This document shows, piece by piece, positions 1-12,700 of a stretch of DNA of 64,000 nucleotides (within the stretch, counting starts at the first letter, position 1; every line of letters begins with the position of its first letter). Source of the stretch: Euryodendron excelsum (lineage: Eukaryota; Streptophyta; Magnoliopsida; Ericales; Pentaphylacaceae). The notes under the pieces were generated by a model that saw nothing but the letters and a program-made list of their open reading frames with translations, searched no databases and was not told where the DNA came from. Position numbers and translations under genes: made by a program. Location: the NCBI GenBank assembly GCA_033060915.1, contig CM065384.1, forward strand, positions 31,735,001-31,799,000. The letters run 5' to 3'.

Positions 1-3000
1 ACCAGTTGACCATTTAAGTGGATAGAATGGCCAACTTGTGAGTAACAACTTGCCAATCAATTTTACCTTTATTTAGAATGCATTTGACTTTACATTTGCA
101 CATTTACGCATATACTGCTTGCTTCACATGTTGAGTTATTTAAACCCAAAAACTAGCTAGGGTTTATAAATAAAGAATTGCATTATCAAGCGGTAGTAGG
201 GCTACAATATTTAGCTTTCATTCCAGAAAATGACAGCCGAAAGATAGTGATTTCTTATCATTTTGGGGAGCATAACATTGTTATCAAAAGAAACTTTCAT
301 TCTTCAGTTGGTTTTTATACCTCTCCAAGTCCCAAGTTTTATGATTCACTGAAGTTGAAGAGCAACACATTGCATGTTTTGCAGGGCTATAATGAGCTTG
401 GTAACTAAATTGAGTCATTCATATTATTTTAGAAAGTAGGTAATCCCAATTTTCCTTTATGCCCTGGTGTACCCAAGTTTTTTGCCCCCTTCATTGTTTC
501 CAGGGTAGGACAATTTAAGCACCTTTTTCGAGTCGAGCCAACACCACAACATGACTTGAACGCTCATTGCCATCTAATTAGATTGTATGGATCAGGATCA
601 TTGTGATTCTTCTTGGGCTTTTGGTGCTAGTACTTGCACTGTATGACCATTTTTGTATTCATTTTGGCATGGTGAGGTGACGTTTACTCTTCACAGACAA
701 TGAACTTAAGACTCATGTTCCTGTTATAAGCATATATAGATATATCTTTTTATTATTCATTTATTGGGGAATATTTCTGTCTATTAATGATACCTTACTC
801 TACTATGGCTTTATGTGCAGAAGCGGTTGTGATGGTGGTTAGCCTCTTTTTGCGTGGTCATATTTTATCCACTGTGGTGTCGTCATTGAAGAGGCATAAA
901 TATTTGTGCCCTGCAGGAAAGTCGTAAATGCCTTGGTCAATCACTTTGAATTATGGATGTTCAATCTCAGAGCTCTTTCTTATTGATCATTATTTGACTT
1001 CTCAAATTGATTTTGTTTATCTTTCGAAGATGAAAACTTTGTCATGTCAGTTTCACATTCAGTACCGAAAATAATTACTTATGGGGTTGCACGAATAAGT
1101 TTGTTTTGTTGTTTATATGATGTCTTTAATTTGAATACTATACACTTTGTGGAACAGGATTTTGCTCATTCCAAGTCAAGAATTTACAAGCACATGACAG
1201 GTCATACACTGTGGCATGATTTATTGACATTCCCATCAGTCGAGTTTATCAAGTGTTATACTGGCGTAAGTGGTATGTAGTTCTGTCTAATACATTGTGA
1301 TCAACTATGCTAAATTAGTGGTTGCTCGAAGTAAAATCCCATGTTTGTGAGCTTTGAATTCATTTGCTTTTTACCTTCACAGTTATGTAACTTGAGCAGA
1401 CAGCACAAGTTCCAAAATTTTGAAAAAGTAGATAGCCCATTGGAAGAGACTGCCATAAATGGTTCAAATGGAGTGTGTTCTTGGACCATTGTTCCTTAAT
1501 TTGAAAAAGTGGATAGCCCATTGCAAGAGACTCCCATAAATGGTTCAAATGGAGTGTGTTTTTGGACCATTGTTTCTTATGAATCCCTAGTGGTTATTTA
1601 CAGTAAAACAACCTAGGTGAACTGGGTGACTATGCAAAATTCCTTGTCTCATAATATCCAATTATCCATTATGGCAATTTTTCACCAAATTGTCCTTTGG
1701 AGTCCAAATGCATTGAGTGGTTGTCATGGCTTGATGTGCGACTTGTTGCCTTCTCATTCTGAGTCAGCTAATCGCACACTTAACAGAATGTAATCCAAAT
1801 GACTATCCACTAGATTGTTCCAGACCATGTGAGATTGTTTGTCATGCGCAATATTACTGCGGGGCGCATCTGGTGTACATTAGGTTTTGTTTTCACACAA
1901 TCTTGGTCTCTCTTTATTTCTATTTTGTTTCCCCTTAACAATGGTTGATTTTCCAATATATTTCTCATTTGAAACAGTGTTGGATTGGTGTTTTATCCTT
2001 CTAATTATTATTTGTTTTAACAAATTTGGTTCAATTGATTTAGGAGCAATTACATGTATAAGATATGCTTTTGCTCCAGCTGAGCTTCTAAGAACAGGTG
2101 ATGAAGCTGTTAGTTTCCTTGTTCATGTGAATGTTAATGTTGTGTTGATGGTTTTCTCTATATTTTCTGTTAGCTTGAGAGAGTTGCAAAGCAGGCTTAA
2201 CCCATCATGCGTAAACACAAATGGCTGATCAAGCTTTTCTCCAAATTCTCGTAAATGTTTATTCTTATTTTTGGCACTGGAAATGGTTTTCTATCCAAAG
2301 TTCCTTATTTCCTTTGCTGTCTACTTGCTGCAGACACAATTTCTTCCTGTATTAAGCCTTTGTTCTCTTGAGGAAAATACCAGGATCTGTTAATGGCATC
2401 AAAGTAAAATTTCATCTTTAATTGACTAACTTTTGGACTTTCTTTATTTGCCAAATGTGTCAAGAGGATCTTTTGTGAGTTGACCTGAAATTTTATTGCC
2501 TGTTTAGCTGTATTGACTGTCCTACTACTCCTTTGGTTATGATCGTTAAAACTTGATTCCATTGTTGAACGTCCTACATTGAAGGCCAACATTTTACTAA
2601 CTATTAACACCCGTATTATATACCATCTTGCCTACTGCTCTTTATACAGTTGTCAACTAACTTCCCTCAAAGTCAGAGGTTGTCGGCTTTTCTTCTTTTT
2701 TCTCCAACCAAAAAGAGAGGGGGCAATTAAAAGGAGAAAAGAGAAAATTGAAAGTGGTCTGATTGTAATTGAACCATACAACACAATTGCATATAACGAA
2801 AAGAGCAAGGTGTTTATTGTCCCAAAGAAACCACTGGGCAAGAACTTAAAAAGTCTCTGAAATTGAACTGGCTATGAATGAAGTTTCCAGTTTCTATTTA
2901 AATGCTAGAGGTTATGTTCTCTCAATTTCATATATAATACATTGCTCAAATTTTTATGAATTTCACTCAGACTTTGATTGAAATTTTCCAAAATGTGATT

Positions 3001-4985
3001 AGGTTTAGTTGGGTGGTTCAAATTTTTATTGGGTGTATTGGATTGCTTCAAATGATTTCTATTTAGATTACAATTTCTACTCTAGAAATTCTCTAATTCA
3101 GGGCAACATATCATTTGCTGAATGTACCAAAGGTACTCACTAGGCCTTGCAATGTTTTTTTTGCACTTCATTTAGATTGCCACGCCTCTTTCTTTAATCG
3201 TGTTTTCATTTTCTTCTGTCAAACCTACCTGAATATGAAAGTATGATTAGATAGAATGAAGGAGTCTTTGCAGTATTGATTTTTCAATTCCTTTTGGCAT
3301 AGTTTATCTATTGATTTGTTGAAACATGAAAACATGAGAGTTCTTTACCATGACATGTTATATTTGATGAATTTTAATTGTCTATGTAGAGATGACTTCA
3401 TTGACAAAATGTTTGAGCTCGACACTGATACAAGGTTGGTCTCTTGTCCTTAGACCGTAGTATCGTACTTTTGTTTTCTTGTTTCTCTTTGACTTCATTA
3501 GCTTCACAAACAACAATGGAAAAGACATCGAAGTTTTAAATAGGAGGAAAAGTATAATTTCTATTAGCCTGTAATCATTGAACTTGTTTCCTTCTGGAAT
3601 AAGTGGAGTTTGTGTTGGCAAGTTAATTTGTTTCTTTCTGGATTAGACTGCAGGCAAAAAACAGATCTCCTGAACGCAAGTTTGTATTTTTATGTATGTA
3701 GTTATCATTAATTAGTGCTATGGGGCATCTTGAAATTAATTTAGGTATAGAAGATGGAAATAGATATTTGCAGCAAACATCAATATGTCATGAAAAACGA
3801 GAACCATTGAGATCAGTTTTATTCCGTAAATGGACAGAATTTGTCTTCTCAAATGATTTTGTTTCACATGGTGGGAGTTTTAGGATTTTTGTTTTGAGGT
3901 TTCCAGGTCTGAACTTGTGCAATATGTAATTCTTACCACTGATTCTTATCGTGTTTATTTCGGTACTGCTGCTTTTTTTTTGATCTTTTGATATACCATC
4001 TTTTTTCTTGTCAATTAATACGTTTGAATTTCTTAATTTCAAATTTTAATTGTTACAGTTCTTACATTTGAATTTCTTAATTTGAATTTTTTATTATTGG
4101 ATGGCCTTTTTTGTGGCTATAGAGCCTAAATTGAGCGTCTTTAGGCTGGATTGTCCAAGTTGATGCAAGTTTTCTTAGTTAATTTTGGGTTAATTGTATT
4201 AATACCCATGAAATTTGGTAACAATAACTGATGCATGATTCAAAGTTATACGATATAGATGGATAGATATTTACCAACTAACATGCATAAAAATGATATC
4301 AATATACATATACATAAATATATATAGATATATATATATATATATGTAGCTGTTTGGTTACGAGCTCAATAGGATCAGCTAACTGAAAATAAACCTCCTT
4401 GGAAGGTTTTTAAACGCACTCATCTTCCTATTCTTTTGATAGTTTAGATTTGTTTTGAATGATAAAGCAGATGGATTGACATTGCCTATGTCATGACATG
4501 AGAAGAGTTCATCCTTTGAGGCTTAGTGACGGGTTGTTCCTTTATGAGTACTTCCAATCTTAATCTGTTTACATTCATTTGTATATTTCTATTTTTCAAT
4601 TATTTGTTTCAGATTCACTTAAATGCGCCTGTTGTTACTTATCAACGTTAATATTTTATGCAAATTCAACTAAAAATTGCAATGCACAAGTTTTTTTTGC
4701 TCTCTTAATTTCTTTGGGCACCTGTTGGGCAGTAGGTTTGCGTCTCACTAGTACTTCAAAAAGAGAGAAGATTTCCACTCACATAGTCACATGCAATTTG
4801 TTGCAGTATTAGGCATATGATTTTTATTCATCTTAAACGACTGAATGAATGGCCCTTTCATTTTTTTTTATTTCACAATATTGCTCCCTGGATCATTACT
4901 AACTATTCGTTTCTAGGTGGGCCCCATGGTAGGTGGTGGGTCCTCCTTAGGAGAGTTGGTGATTAAGCTCAAGAATTAATGAAAG
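1..4985. other. Gene-free stretch, no convincing coding sequence
   Basis: About 5 kb in which the longest open frames are near 110 codons or less, have no recognisable domain, and lack a chain of splice-compatible neighbours. An 81-bp tandem duplication and a short TA-rich tract near 4320-4346 are the only structures I can point to. It could be intron or downstream sequence of a gene starting outside the window, but nothing in it proves that. Confidence 0.5.
1420..1581. repeat. Tandem duplication, 81-bp unit, two copies
   Basis: The segment beginning GAAAAAGTAGATAGCCCATT near 1422 recurs at 1503 with only a few differences, giving two adjacent copies with an 81-bp period. The second copy ends near 1581. 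It has no coding value. It is most simply a local duplication. Confidence 0.85.
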
Positions 4986-4988
4986 CAA

Positions 4989-5080
4989 AATGCTTACTAT
5001 TTTAAAAAATTTGTACAAAAAATTTTATTAAAATAATGTGACGAAAAGATTTAATCATATTATTATGTATAAATGATGCA
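4989..5080. mobile_element. Partial MITE-A copy (GGTAATGCTAT-end family)
   Basis: The run with AATGCT, a short AT stretch, TTTGTACAAAA and AATAATGTG matches one half of the MITE-A family that recurs through the window. The other half is not evident. MITE-A is my own working name. Confidence 0.5.
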
Positions 5081-5487
5081 GATGGCAGATTAATTGGACT
5101 TTGAAACATTACATAAAAATTGGGTTCGATCCGAGGTTCGAAATGGCCCGAAAGTTCCTAATTTGATCAGCGATGACCCAACTAACAATACTCACTGCTA
5201 TGATATGAATACATCGTTTTTCTGGCGTACTCTATCACGTAGGCCTTGAAAAGGGTGATTTTGCCCTTTTGAAAAGATTTCATTAGTCCTTATCTTGGTC
5301 AAAATAATTCTAAATTTGTTTAGGTATTTTTCTATGATTTTCTTTACGAATCAAATTTGCCATCTTTGATAAAATTTTCATAATTCCTTAATTTTGTTTA
5401 ATTCGAATCCAAATAACTATCAATACTAAGACCCTATACTCTAGACAAATTTTTGTGATTAATAATATTCTGAGAAAGGCTTTCTAA

Positions 5488-5640
5488 ATTTTTATTATTT
5501 TTTGTGTTCTTGTTGAACAGTTACAAATCAGTCATTGTCTATTTTTCTCATAATTTAGTGGAGGTATTTATTATTTTTTGTGTTCTTGTTGGACAATTAC
5601 AAATCAATCGTTGTCTACTTTTCTCATAATTTAGTGGAGA
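5488..5640. repeat. Tandem duplication, 76-bp unit, two copies
   Basis: A block containing TTTGTGTTCTTGTTG at about 5501 is repeated at about 5577, with a few substitutions in the part ending ATAATTTAGTGGAG. No coding function is seen. Confidence 0.85.
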
Positions 5641-6062
5641 AATACTGCTACCAAAATAAAAATAATAATTTTTCTTCCTTGCTCTATTTGATTTCTAGCA
5701 TAGGAGGAAAAAAAATGTACAAAAAAAAAAAAAAACACGGGAAATTTATTCTTGTCAACTTTCCTTTCATTTTTTTTTTTATAAAACCAAACATAGGGAA
5801 AAAAAAAGTATATTTGCCTAAAATTTTTCTTCCACTTCATTCTCATTCCACAAATTGCAAAGAAGCCCTCAAGAAATGTGAATAAAAAGAAAACAAAACA
5901 CTTATGTAGGGGTGTATAAACAAAAACATTTTATTCCAAAGCACAATTGAGTCTTGCTTTATTGCTATAACAAATCTACTAAATTTTATGCCCAGACCAT
6001 GCAAAAAGCCCTCCACCTAACTCGCCACAAAAAGATATCTGGCTAGACAATGTACATCAGGT

Positions 6063-6246
6063 AATGCCATACACAAAAAAAAATTGATACTGAATTTATT
6101 ATCAGAATGATGTGATTAAAAAAGAACTATACACTTTAAAACAAAATACCTATCATAGCTTTAGTCTTAATTACCAAAAAAAAAAAACTACTGTCATGTC
6201 ATTCTAATAAAAAATTTTGTACGGATTTTTTGGGAAAGAATAGCTT
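6063..6246. mobile_element. MITE-A copy
   Basis: It starts with GGTAATGCCATAC and ends in GGAAAGAATAGCTT. In between are the family landmarks: an AATGATGTGATT block, a CTTTAAAACAAAATACCTATCAT block, and the mirror block TCATTCTAATAAAAAATTTT. The ends are roughly complementary, as expected for a short non-autonomous terminal-inverted-repeat element. No open frame. Confidence 0.7.
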
Positions 6247-6879
6247 ATATATTCCATATAGATTGGTTTATCTTACTTTCAATGGTCAAATTTGTATGAA
6301 TGGAAAATGGTTTTCCCAGAGGTCTGAAGCTAGCTTGTCTAGATTTTGGCTGGACCATGTGGAGACTGCAAACCTGTGCAAATAAACCCTCCTTCTCACA
6401 CATGACAATCACATGAAGCCAAGCCATTCATGCCAGATTCTTTATGTATATGTCCTATGACACAGTCCAATTCAATTATTTACTGTGTCTTGCATGAAAT
6501 ATAGCAATAGAGAATCGTTAGAAATTCAATGATAAACTGGATGCTGACAGGCCTTCCACGTGCAAAAGGACCTTAGTTTTGTCTGGGTGGGGTTGTCGGG
6601 GTGCACAATATCGGCTGAGATGAGTAAAGAATGGTGGATTGAAAGAAAAGTCTGGTGGAGGGGGGCCAGCAAGCAAGCAATATAGATAAATGACCAAGAA
6701 CAGTGCAAATGGCTATATAATTGAACTGGCTGTGTGGCTGCTATTGTAGTACGTTTTTTTCATTTTTCTGTTTTTTTTATTCAGCGATCAAGAATTTCTG
6801 AGCCAACGTACGCATACTTCAATTAGTTCCCTCTTTGATACGATCAAGGTAGGTTATCCACGCCGAGATTAGAATATTC

Positions 6880-6987
6880 ACAAGTGATAAATTTTTTATG
6901 GTCAACTCTCATTTTTGATAAAAATCAAACTCTTAACCTCCTAAAGAAATAGCAAAAGCCCTAACTAATTGGGCTAACCGTTGATTA
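6880..6987 (-). mobile_element. Degraded tRNA-derived SINE-like fragment
   Basis: On the minus strand the sequence GGTTAGCCCAATTAGTTAGG resembles a pol III A box. It is followed about 25 bp later by GGTTAAGAGTTTGATT, resembling a decayed B box. No tail or target duplication was recognised, so this is a tentative call. Confidence 0.4.
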
Positions 6988-7569
6988 TGTAATTGTAGTA
7001 CTGACTATGCATAGGACTAGTGAAGCGCAAAGACATAACGAAAAGCTTTTGATTCTAGGATTTTTCTCCAGTACCTTGCAGGATTTTTTAAAGTATCGAT
7101 ACCTTGCAACCTCAGTTCTTCGTTGAAAAACAAAAAAAAGTTTAACTTTGGACAGAAATTTTTAAAAAAATTAAGGTGTTTTGGTGAAAACCATTATCAT
7201 AAATGTGACCTTGTGATTGTCATTAATGTAAACCCTCATTACTACAAATGTGACTCGTAGTTATCATAATGTGATCATATTTTTATAATAATAATTATTA
7301 TATTAAGTAGTAATTACTATAATTAGTCCAAGTGATAACTACTCTCAAGATAAGGTATTGACTCTAAGATTCTAAGAGGGGAATAATAAGGACCACGACC
7401 AACTCTCACCATCATATTTTTCTTGTAGTGTGGCATCAACATTAACAGTCCCTCCTAATCATATATTTATATTATATATTATAACAAAATGTTGGGTACT
7501 TTTTGAAATTGAAAGTTTTAATTTAATTTTCTCACATTTTTACATTATTAAAATATAAAAATACACATG

Positions 7570-8330
7570 GCCTAATACTATTGGTTGTTTCAAACTTATT
7601 CTTTTGTCATTTAATCTATATGGTAAGTTTAAAAAATTGGTAAGTTTGAAAAATGCCTTCAAATATGCTCTTTAAATAGAATCTTTAGTAAAAAAAATAA
7701 AAATATTTTTAAATATCTAGGATAGGAAGTACATATGTAACAAAAATATTAATATTATTATTACCCATCATTCATTACTCCACAAATTTTTAAAAAAAGT
7801 AATAAACAAATAGATCAAAATTTTCTTGATGCTATTGGTTTTTTAAAACTTATTCTTTTTATTTTAAATTTCATTCTATAATAGGAAGTACAGATGTAAC
7901 AAATTATTAATATTGTTATAACCCATCAATCTACCTCTTCAAAAATGTTTAAAATATAAAACAAAAATAAATCAAAATTGTTTCTTGATACTATTGGTTG
8001 GCACAAAATCTTTAGGAAAAAAAAATAAAAATGATTTTAAATTTCTATTGTAGGAAGTACACATGACTCAAAATTATTAATATTGTTATTCCCATTAACA
8101 CACCTCTTGAAAAATATTTAAAAAATAATTAAAAAAATAAATCAAAATTTTCTTGATAATATTGGTTGTTTCACATTTATTATTTTACTTTAAATTTAAT
8201 TATATTTTGTCACTTAGTTTATATGGTTAGTTTGTCAAATTTCCTTCAAATATGCTCTTTACATAGTATGTTTTTATTTTAAATTTCTATAATAGGAAGT
8301 ACATATATAAAAAAATTAATTAATCTAATC
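7570..8330. repeat. Diverged tandem array, four units of about 160-255 bp
   Basis: The landmark CTATTGGTT or its variants occurs near 7578, 7831, 7989 and 8158. AGGAAGTACA recurs near 7724, 7884, 8053 and 8295, always at the same place in the unit. Units share a TTTTAAATTTCTAT block and an ATTAATATTNTTAT block. The first unit is longest, and the later ones look internally deleted. The array is AT-rich and not coding. Confidence 0.7.
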
Positions 8331-9228
8331 ACATAAATTTTAATGTATTAAGCCAAACATTTAATTAAAGCGCTATTCATATATGATTGGATCAAAATGA
8401 ATTAATATGTAATTCGATTTTAGAGGAGACATTTTTAAATACAACCTATTCAAATATTTCCCTTAATATCCTCTTAGAAAACTTAAGTTAATAACCTCAA
8501 TTTTTGTCGAATTACTAATGATTTTTGTTTTGTGTTATTTTAATTTAAAGTGGCAAGTATTTTTAATTTTTGAAGACAAAGACCTATTTTTTAAGGTTGT
8601 GACCTAATATTATGCTCTCAATCATACACTTTTAATTTGGTAAAACTAAATATGATAGATATGTATATAAAAATGCATATTCAGAATATTAAATATAGTA
8701 TGAGAGTAACACACTCAATTTTGTCAAGTCATTTATTACCTTCATAAAATATATACAAAATATTGAATATCAAAATATTTTAAATAAAAAAATATATTTT
8801 TACACCATTTTCTTTTCTTCCTTATGTCCGTGCATAGCACCGGGTTACTGATAGTAGATATATATATAAAAGTTGTGTTCGCCTTTATATTTGTCTCTTT
8901 CTTAGGTAGTGCTTAAGTGATATTCTCTATACTCTTATATTTTTAAAATGCTATGTCATAGGGGTAATGGAGATGCTTATTCTATTAAGTTCCATATTTG
9001 TTACACAAGTCCTATTTTAAAAGGAATAATATGCAAGGAAGATCCTTATTAATTATTTTATACGTATAGATATGTATGAGTTCTTTATTTAGGGTTATGC
9101 ATATTGTATCCATTTATACTAATCCAATTAAGTTGTCTATTACATTTATTTTTTATTTAAATAATAGTTGATATCGTGAATAGGAGTTTTTGAGTGTTAT
9201 TAAACTACTGCATTTATTTTAAAATAAA

Positions 9229-9470
9229 ATGCTCTTATTCAATCACATTATTCTGTACAAAAATTATGTATAAATTTTTTGATTGTATAACATTACCTAA
9301 GAAAAAACTAAAATAATGATATACAAACAAAAAATTTATACATTGCGTTCATAATGGTAGCATTGAATGAAAGCTTTTTTATTTTTAAACAAAACACTTA
9401 TCATGATGAAGTAAATGTCATCGCCATATTATTTTGGTAAGATTTATGTATAAATTTTTTTAAAAAATGG
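9229..9470. mobile_element. Two rearranged MITE-A fragments
   Basis: 9229-9302 carries the right half of the family (AATCACATTATTCTGTACA through GTATAACATTACC). 9310-9470 is a second, more decayed copy with AAACAAAACACTTATCATGA and TATGTATAAATTTTTTT. They lie next to the better-preserved copy at 9486. Confidence 0.55.
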
Positions 9471-9485
9471 CTTCTTTTTTTTTTA

Positions 9486-9670
9486 TGGGTAATGCTATAC
9501 AAACAGAAAATTTTATACAGAATTTATCACCAGAATAATGTGATTGGATAAGAGTCATTCATTTTACAACAAAACACTAATCATAATGGCTCTTAATTAT
9601 AATAATGTCATTATCAAATTATGTTAGTGAAATTTTTTGTATAAATTTTATGAAAGAATAGTATTTTTCC
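9486..9670. mobile_element. MITE-A copy ending about 90 bp before the FMO start codon
   Basis: One of the clearest copies. It starts GGTAATGCTATAC and has CAGAATAATGTGATTGG, then TTACAACAAAACACTAATCAT. It ends with TTTTGTATAAATTTTATG and GAAAGAATAGTATTTTT. The element's right end lies between the intergenic space and the 5' leader of the monooxygenase gene, so it may form part of its core promoter. Confidence 0.75.
9640..9646 (+). promoter_or_regulatory. Candidate TATA box of the FMO gene, inside MITE-A
   Basis: TATAAAT lies about 115 bp upstream of the ATG at 9761. A start site roughly 30 bp downstream would give a leader of about 90 nt. The motif belongs to the MITE-A end, where similar TATAAATTT strings occur in other copies, so it may be chance. 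It is a position-based inference only. Confidence 0.35.
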
Positions 9671-9760
9671 TTTTCTATTTTTTTGGTAAATGTAACGATT
9701 CGACTACAAAAACCCGTTAACACTCTGTTATTTATCACCTACGAAAGATTAGAGAACACA

Positions 9761-12700
9761 ATGGATATGGAGAAGAGGAGGCAATCCAAGCACGTCTGCG
9801 TGGTAGGTGCAGGGCCGTCCGGGCTGGTGGCCGCTAGGGAACTGGAGAGAGAAGGTCACAGTGTGGTGGTTTTTGAACAAAACCATGATGTTGGAGGGCA
9901 ATGGCTCTATGAACCCAATGTTGAGGATGAAGATCCCCTTGGAAGAGGAGGCACTGCCCTAAAGGTCCACAGCAGTGTCTATGCCTCATTAAGGCTTGTC
10001 ACTCCAAGAGAAACCATGGGTTTCACTGATTTTCCATTTGTGGTGAAGGAAGAGGAAGGTAGGGACAGGAGGAGATTTCCAGGCCATGGGGAGCTTCTCT
10101 TGTACCTGACGGACTTCTGTGAGTGGTTTGGTTTGAGGGAGATGATAAGGTTCAACACTAGGGTGGAGCAAGTGAGCATGGTGGACAATGATGGTGAATG
10201 TGCTGAAGAAGCTTTGAAATGGATTGTTAGGACTAAGGAGAAGAAGTCGGAGAACGTGGTGGAAGAGGCCTTTGATGCTGTGGTTGTGGCTAACGGTCAT
10301 TACTCTCAGCCTTGGCTGCCGGACGTTAAAGGTATGTGCAAGCCCCTCTCTCTCTCCACAAGGGAAGTGGTTAGGAAGTAGCGAGTACTCAATAGTATTC
10401 TTATAAAATGGTGACATGTGATGTGTAAATACATTAGTAACCTAAATTTGTGGTGTAGTCGAGACTTTTTAAGAAATACAATATCAAATTTTGTCATGTA
10501 GTATTTTTTTTTTTAAAAAATCTCTCTACTATACCACAAATTCAGGTTGATAATGTATTCACACATCACGTGTCATCATTTAATAGGAATTACTACTGAA
10601 TACTCAGTACTGCCTAACCACTAGACTTTTTTCCCTCTATAAAGATAGTTTAAAGGCAATAAAAAAAAAAAAAACCTCATAAAATATGACTCAGTGTCAT
10701 TAAACTTTAAAATTTGATACATTGACCTATTGAACTATCTATTTGTATCATTCGACACTTTCTGTTAGCAATTCGTAAGGATATTAGATGAAAAATTATC
10801 AAGTGACTTACACACGTTCTCAAAAGTATGATTTGATACTTAAATTGACCTTCTTTTATTCTAATAATTATTTAATAACTGAAATACTCATTGGAATGAC
10901 ATGTAAATATAGGAACAATTCAAGGAGCATTTCAAACATTAGATAATTATTACAAAAAGATAAGGTTAATTTAGGTATAAATTCATACTTTTGTAAATAT
11001 GAGCAAGTCATATAACAATTTTTCATTCACTCTCTTAATAAATTATTAATAGAATGTGTTGATTGATACAAATTAATAGTTTAAGAGGTTTGTGTGTTAC
11101 GTTTTAAAAATTAAAAAAATCTAGAAATAGTGAGTCATAGTTAAAGGTTCATTTTCTAGTTACTCCTTGTTTTTGTTTTTTCGGTGCTAATGGCTTGGTT
11201 TTATTTGTTGTAAAGGAATGGATACATGGAGAGGGAAGCAAATGCATAGTCACATTTACAGAGTTCCAGAGCCGTTTCGCAACGAGGTGACTCAAGATCT
11301 ATTTGTTAGGGTTAAACATTATTGATGAATTGCATGTTCACAAGGCATAGAAGGTCGGATTTGGATCCTGTAGGGAGATCTTCCTTACATTAATCAACGG
11401 GCTAGATGATGCCATGTGTTATCAAACCTATTGTCTTACCTGGAATTTTTTTTATTTATATTTACTCACAAATTTGTTTATTTTCAAGTAAGTTTCACTA
11501 TCAAGGTGATAATTGAGATGGCTTTGTCTAGAGAGTGCGAATGAAATTCTCTTCCCCTTGTCCTTCACCGGCGATCATGAGTTTCAACACACTTGCGATA
11601 ATAATTCTTATGAACTAGATATTGTGTGTTGAGAGTTGCAATTACGATGTATTTTAAATAGGGTTGGGTAAATTATGACTTTACTCATTCCTGTGAGAGC
11701 CCAGCATTGTAGGGCTTGTTATAGTCATACCTGGACAAGGATGCTACTCTAGTTGCCCCTACTACTCTTTTTAGCCAAGCCAAAAATAAAAAAAAAAGTA
11801 AGTTTTAACCCTTGCAACTCATCCGATACCTACTATTTTAATTGATTTGTGAGTTCCTCACTCAATAAAATTAGAGATCTCCATTCCCCATTCCAACTAA
11901 GAAATGAAGAGAATCCTAATCCAACACGGTCCTAACTTTGGGAGTGGCCATTACAAGTCACTCTTCCATGAAGTTGGTTTTAAACACAGCTAAGTCTGTA
12001 ACTTTGCCAACGTAAACATCTCATATTCAACAGGTGGTGGTGGTGGTTGGAAATTTTATGAGTGGACAAGACATATCAATGGAGCTAGTGAGTGTGGCTA
12101 AGGAGGTCCATCTCAGTGCCAAATCTCTTGATGATATTGCTGAGGGATTGTACAAATTCATCTCCAAACATGAGAACTTCCATCTTCATCCCATGGTAAA
12201 GCAAAGTTTGAAGTTTAATATACACCTTCTGAGTTGAGTTTTTTCTTAGTTTAATTGGAATTCAGCTATGTTCATCATCTGCTCGGCCGATACAAACAAT
12301 TTTTGGGGTGCAGGAAGAAAGTTCAGATAATTTTCTGAGTCTATTTTTGTTTTTATAGAAGTTTTTAATAGCATTTTGTTGAATTGCAGATAGACTCGTT
12401 ACAAGAAGATGGAAGAGTTCTATTCATAGATGGCTCTTGGGTCATTCCAGACACAATCATATACTGCACTGGGTAATCAAACCATAGTAATATATATGTA
12501 TATATATATATATAAATGGGATAGCTATTTAAGGATGCCTTCTTGGCTATTGTTGTTACATTGTCTTTTTCTTTTTCCAATTCCCCCTAAAATCAAAGTT
12601 AATTTGAATATATTTGTTTGATGAAGAGGTTGTTAAATTTACAACTTAAAGTCAGTATCCACCACCCTCCCAAAAGCAAGAGATTGTCAACTTCAGATTA

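Noticed and set aside
178..408. 76-codon open frame
   Set aside because: It begins at a non-ATG codon in the six-frame reading, has no recognisable family, and no splice-compatible neighbours.
1887..2228. 113-codon open frame with hydrophobic start
   Set aside because: No family likeness and no gene context; hydrophobic runs are expected in T-rich DNA.
9683..9760. Extended N-terminus of the FMO protein
   Set aside because: The frame is open, but it starts at TTG; the first ATG is 9761, which also gives the normal family start.
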